Shown here piece after piece: positions 62,040-64,000 of a stretch of DNA of 64,000 nt. The notes under the pieces are model-generated. The model saw only the letters and a list, made by a program, of their open reading frames with translations. It was not told where the DNA came from and made no database searches. Location of the stretch: assembly GCF_010093045.1 (NCBI RefSeq), contig NZ_CP048115.1, positions 3,720,001 to 3,784,000 of the forward strand, in the 5' to 3' direction. Each line of letters begins with the position of its first letter. Positions within the stretch are counted from its first letter, which is position 1. The DNA comes from Mucilaginibacter sp. 14171R-50. Lineage in GTDB: Bacteria; Bacteroidota; Bacteroidia; Sphingobacteriales; Sphingobacteriaceae. The position numbers were made by a program, and so were the translations under genes.

Positions 62040-62047
62040 CAAAAGTA
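62040..62047 (-). promoter_or_regulatory. -7 box of folB, leaderless layout
   Basis: Minus-strand TACTTTTG, perfect consensus, ends exactly 4 nt before the folB ATG. Confidence 0.6.
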
Positions 62048-62083
62048 AGGGAATATTTGAAGGTTTAAAATTGACCACGGGCT

Positions 62084-62218
62084 ATTTTACTCACCCCGAC
62101 TACGCTTCGCTGGTCTACTCTCTCTGCTGCGCAAAGAGGGTAAAGCTGCCATTTTATTTTTTCACCTTCTTTACAGCAGAGATGGTCGCGCACTATGTTT
62201 CCTGAGGGTGAGTTTTAT
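62084..62218. repeat. Dispersed palindromic repeat R1, copy C (135 bp)
   Basis: Starts attttactcaccccgac and ends gagggtgagttttat (inverted). Inner part ctctctgctgcgcaaagagg matches copy A. It occupies the 368-bp gap between folB and the acyl-CoA dehydrogenase; the rest of the gap holds the dehydrogenase promoter. Confidence 0.8.
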
Positions 62219-62351
62219 CAACCAGCGGATTATTTACTTTCTCAATCAAGTTTATTAAAAAAAGTTTCACCACAAAAATCAGCTTTAAACCGTTTAAACC
62301 TATTTTTTGACATAAAGTGCCTTGCGGTATTCAAAAACAACGATTTGAGCT

Positions 62352-62383
62352 TTGTTTAACTGGCATTTAATGCTCTATATTTG
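62352..62383 (+). promoter_or_regulatory. Promoter of acyl-CoA dehydrogenase gene
   Basis: TTG (62352-62354), 21-bp spacer, TATATTTG (62376-62383); ATG 62404 follows after 20 nt. Best -33/-7 match in the window. Confidence 0.75.
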
Positions 62384-62403
62384 GCCAACCAATTTATAAC
62401 GCT

Positions 62404-63585
62404 ATGGCTAAGACCGACCTTTACGAAGCGCCCGATTACTACCTTTTAGACGAACTTTTAAGCGAAGAACATAAACTGATACGTGCCAGCGTGCGCGATT
62501 GGGTAAAGAAAGAAGTAAGTCCGGTTATTGAGGATTATGCCCAAAGGGCCGAGTTCCCCAGGCATCTTTTAAAAGGCCTGGCCGAAATAGGCGCTTTTGG
62601 TCCAACCATCCCGGTGGAGTATGGCGGCGCGGGGCTTGATTATATGGCCTATGGCATTATTATGCAGGAAATTGAGCGTGGCGACTCGGGTATACGCTCA
62701 ACCGCCTCGGTTCAGGGATCGCTGGTAATGTACCCTATTTTTGCTTATGGCAGCGAAGAACAAAAACATAAATACCTGCCCAAACTTGCTGTCGGCGAGT
62801 TAATGGGCTGCTTTGGGTTGACCGAGCCCGATCATGGCTCGAACCCGGGCGGAATGGTTACCAATATAAAGGATGCCGGCGACCACTACGTGCTTAACGG
62901 CGCTAAAATGTGGATCTCTAACTCGCCCTTTGCAGATATTGCCATTGTTTGGGCTAAGGACGCAAGCGGCAAGATACGCGGGCTGATAGTTGAGCGCGGC
63001 ATGGAAGGTTTTTCGACCCCCGAAACCCATAACAAATGGTCGTTACGAGCGTCGGCAACCGGCGAATTGGTTTTTGATAACGTAAAGGTGCCCAAAGAGA
63101 ATATATTGCCGAACGTATCGGGATTAAAGGGCCCGCTGGGTTGCCTTAACCAGGCGCGTTATGGCATAGCCTGGGGGGCGTTAGGCGCTGCGATGGATTG
63201 CTATGATACTGCTCTGCGTTATTCAAAAGAGCGTGTGCAGTTTGGCCGCCCTATAGGCGGGTTTCAGCTTCAACAAAAAAAACTTGCTGAAATGATAACC
63301 GAAATAACAAAGGGACAGCTGTTGGTTTGGCGCCTGGCTACCCTTAAAAATGAAGGCCGGGCTACAGCGGCGCAAATATCTATGGCAAAACGCAACAGTG
63401 TTGAAGTAGCCATAACCATAGCGCGCGAGGCCCGCCAGATGCTGGGCGGAATGGGTATCACCGGCGAATATCCTATAATGCGACATATGATGAACCTTGA
63501 GTCGGTAATTACGTATGAGGGTACACATGACATTCACCTGTTAATCACCGGGATGGATGTAACCGGCGAAAATGCTTTTAAGTAA
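62404..63585 (+). CDS. Glutaryl-CoA dehydrogenase-like acyl-CoA dehydrogenase
   Basis: 393 residues. FAD-dependent dehydrogenase. Strong match to GcdH blocks: GDSGIRSTASVQGSLVMYPI with the Arg that binds the glutaryl carboxylate, MGCFGLTEPDHGSNP, KWSLRASATGELVFD, GCLNQARYGIAWGALG and the catalytic Glu in TYEGTHDIHLLI near the C-terminus. Oxidises and decarboxylates glutaryl-CoA to crotonyl-CoA in lysine/tryptophan breakdown. Kynureninase elsewhere in the window is in the same wider pathway. Monocistronic. Confidence 0.92.
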   Translation: MAKTDLYEAPDYYLLDELLSEEHKLIRASVRDWVKKEVSPVIEDYAQRAEFPRHLLKGLAEIGAFGPTIPVEYGGAGLDYMAYGIIMQEIERGDSGIRSTASVQGSLVMYPIFAYGSEEQKHKYLPKLAVGELMGCFGLTEPDHGSNPGGMVTNIKDAGDHYVLNGAKMWISNSPFADIAIVWAKDASGKIRGLIVERGMEGFSTPETHNKWSLRASATGELVFDNVKVPKENILPNVSGLKGPLGCLNQARYGIAWGALGAAMDCYDTALRYSKERVQFGRPIGGFQLQQKKLAEMITEITKGQLLVWRLATLKNEGRATAAQISMAKRNSVEVAITIAREARQMLGGMGITGEYPIMRHMMNLESVITYEGTHDIHLLITGMDVTGENAFK

Positions 63586-63703
63586 CACTTACAGAAAAAA
63601 AATATACGGTAAGTAGCAAAGAAGTACTTCGTGCTTATTATATTTGTTGTACCTGTTAATACTTACCGCGTTGATTTGTTTTAAAGACCATTTTGCCCAA
63701 ACT

Positions 63704-64000
63704 TTGACAAGGCACCTTTGGCTTTATGCTTTTCTGTTCATTCTTTTTTCGTGCGAAAAAAAGAATACCGATAACGGCAACTACTCCGACGAATATTTAG
63801 CTATACAAGCCCAAGCCGATAAAATATGGGCACAAAATGACGCGGACCGCAGCCTGCATTTTATGGATTCGGCATTCCATCGTTTACCAAACCCCACCAT
63901 TAACGATAGATTTAGATATTACGCATTTAATTACATCCATTACCAAAAACTAAAAAACGATTACAATAAAGGTCTGGTATATGCCGATAGCATGCTGGCA
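63704..64000 (+). CDS. Lipoprotein, 3'-truncated by window edge
   Basis: The frame is open to the last base. From TTG 63704 it reads MTRHLWLYAFLFILFSC, a lipoprotein signal with lipobox LFSC, then ~80 residues of helical, aromatic-rich sequence (DRSLHFMDSAFHRLPNP, FRYYAFNYIHYQKLKNDYNKGLVYADSMLA) like a TPR start. No in-frame ATG is present; TTG at 63671 is an alternative. Could be the N-terminal part of a larger TPR or signalling protein. Confidence 0.65.
   Translation, partial: MTRHLWLYAFLFILFSCEKKNTDNGNYSDEYLAIQAQADKIWAQNDADRSLHFMDSAFHRLPNPTINDRFRYYAFNYIHYQKLKNDYNKGLVYADSMLA

Noticed and set aside
1..64000. rRNA, tRNA, integrase-type mobile element or prophage
   Set aside because: No such genes or tRNA-like intergenic sequences were recognised by eye; XerD is the housekeeping recombinase. 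A tRNAscan or Rfam search would be decisive.

Overview
The window looks like a chromosomal segment of a Bacteroidota bacterium of the Sphingobacteriaceae type (Mucilaginibacter/Pedobacter-like; genus not provable from sequence alone). The signs are TAnnTTTG -7 promoter elements, almost no Shine-Dalgarno sequences, a type IX secretion (T9SS) type B sorting domain next to a PorP/SprF protein, Bacteroidota-type Lgt, MtaB and XerD, and moderate GC. No rRNA, tRNA, CRISPR array, prophage or transposase gene was seen. Both window ends cut through genes: a TPR protein on the left and a lipoprotein on the right.

Layout. 1-6.6 kb: two TPR proteins, an SDR oxidoreductase, a tiny lipoprotein, a DUF4442/GNAT/AlbA_2 run and a MATE exporter. 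6.6-13 kb: a kynureninase plus HDAC-like deacylase operon, then a minus-strand stress group (free Met-R-sulfoxide reductase, alpha/beta hydrolase, 3-methyladenine glycosylase, PPOX protein), and a CrtA-like haem monooxygenase. 13-21.9 kb: an exported SAM-hydrolase-like protein, an orphan encapsulated-ferritin-like protein, bioB, mgtE, a ribD-EamA-YigZ operon, prmC, xerD and aroQ. 21.9-28.9 kb is the most rearranged part: a possibly truncated secreted protein, an AT-rich NHL-repeat lipoprotein, a decayed partial copy of gpmA, an S9 peptidase, the intact gpmA, an acetate transporter and a SRPBCC protein, with palindromic repeats between them. 29-41.5 kb: an OmpA protein, OsmC and DinB proteins, a fused SpmA/SpmB-type membrane protein, a 1375-residue PKD adhesin-like T9SS substrate with its PorP/SprF partner, and small membrane proteins. 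41.5-48.2 kb: a TetR-TolC-MFP-RND efflux operon. 48.2-64 kb: housekeeping genes (purB, nfu, suhB-like, lgt, mtaB, ubiX, ppk1-ppx, yajQ, hsp20, a 4HBT thioesterase, a GlcD-like oxidase with folB, a glutaryl-CoA dehydrogenase).

The signals least explained by ordinary annotation are these. (1) A recurring promoter layout with the -7 box exactly 4-5 nt from the start codon in at least six genes, implying leaderless mRNAs; ribD and prmC carry it back to back in 33 bp. (2) A family of three dispersed ~125-171 bp palindromic repeats, plus two other palindrome families, one of which supplies the stop codon of prmC. (3) A decayed gpmA fragment on the far side of the S9 peptidase from the intact gene. 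(4) An orphan EncFtn-type ferritin whose start codon lies inside a perfect 12-bp inverted repeat. (5) Paired GACAnnnTGTC dyads 31 bp apart between hsp20 and a thioesterase. I did not find a clear multi-gene defence or biosynthetic system that is new; the best leads are regulatory and structural.
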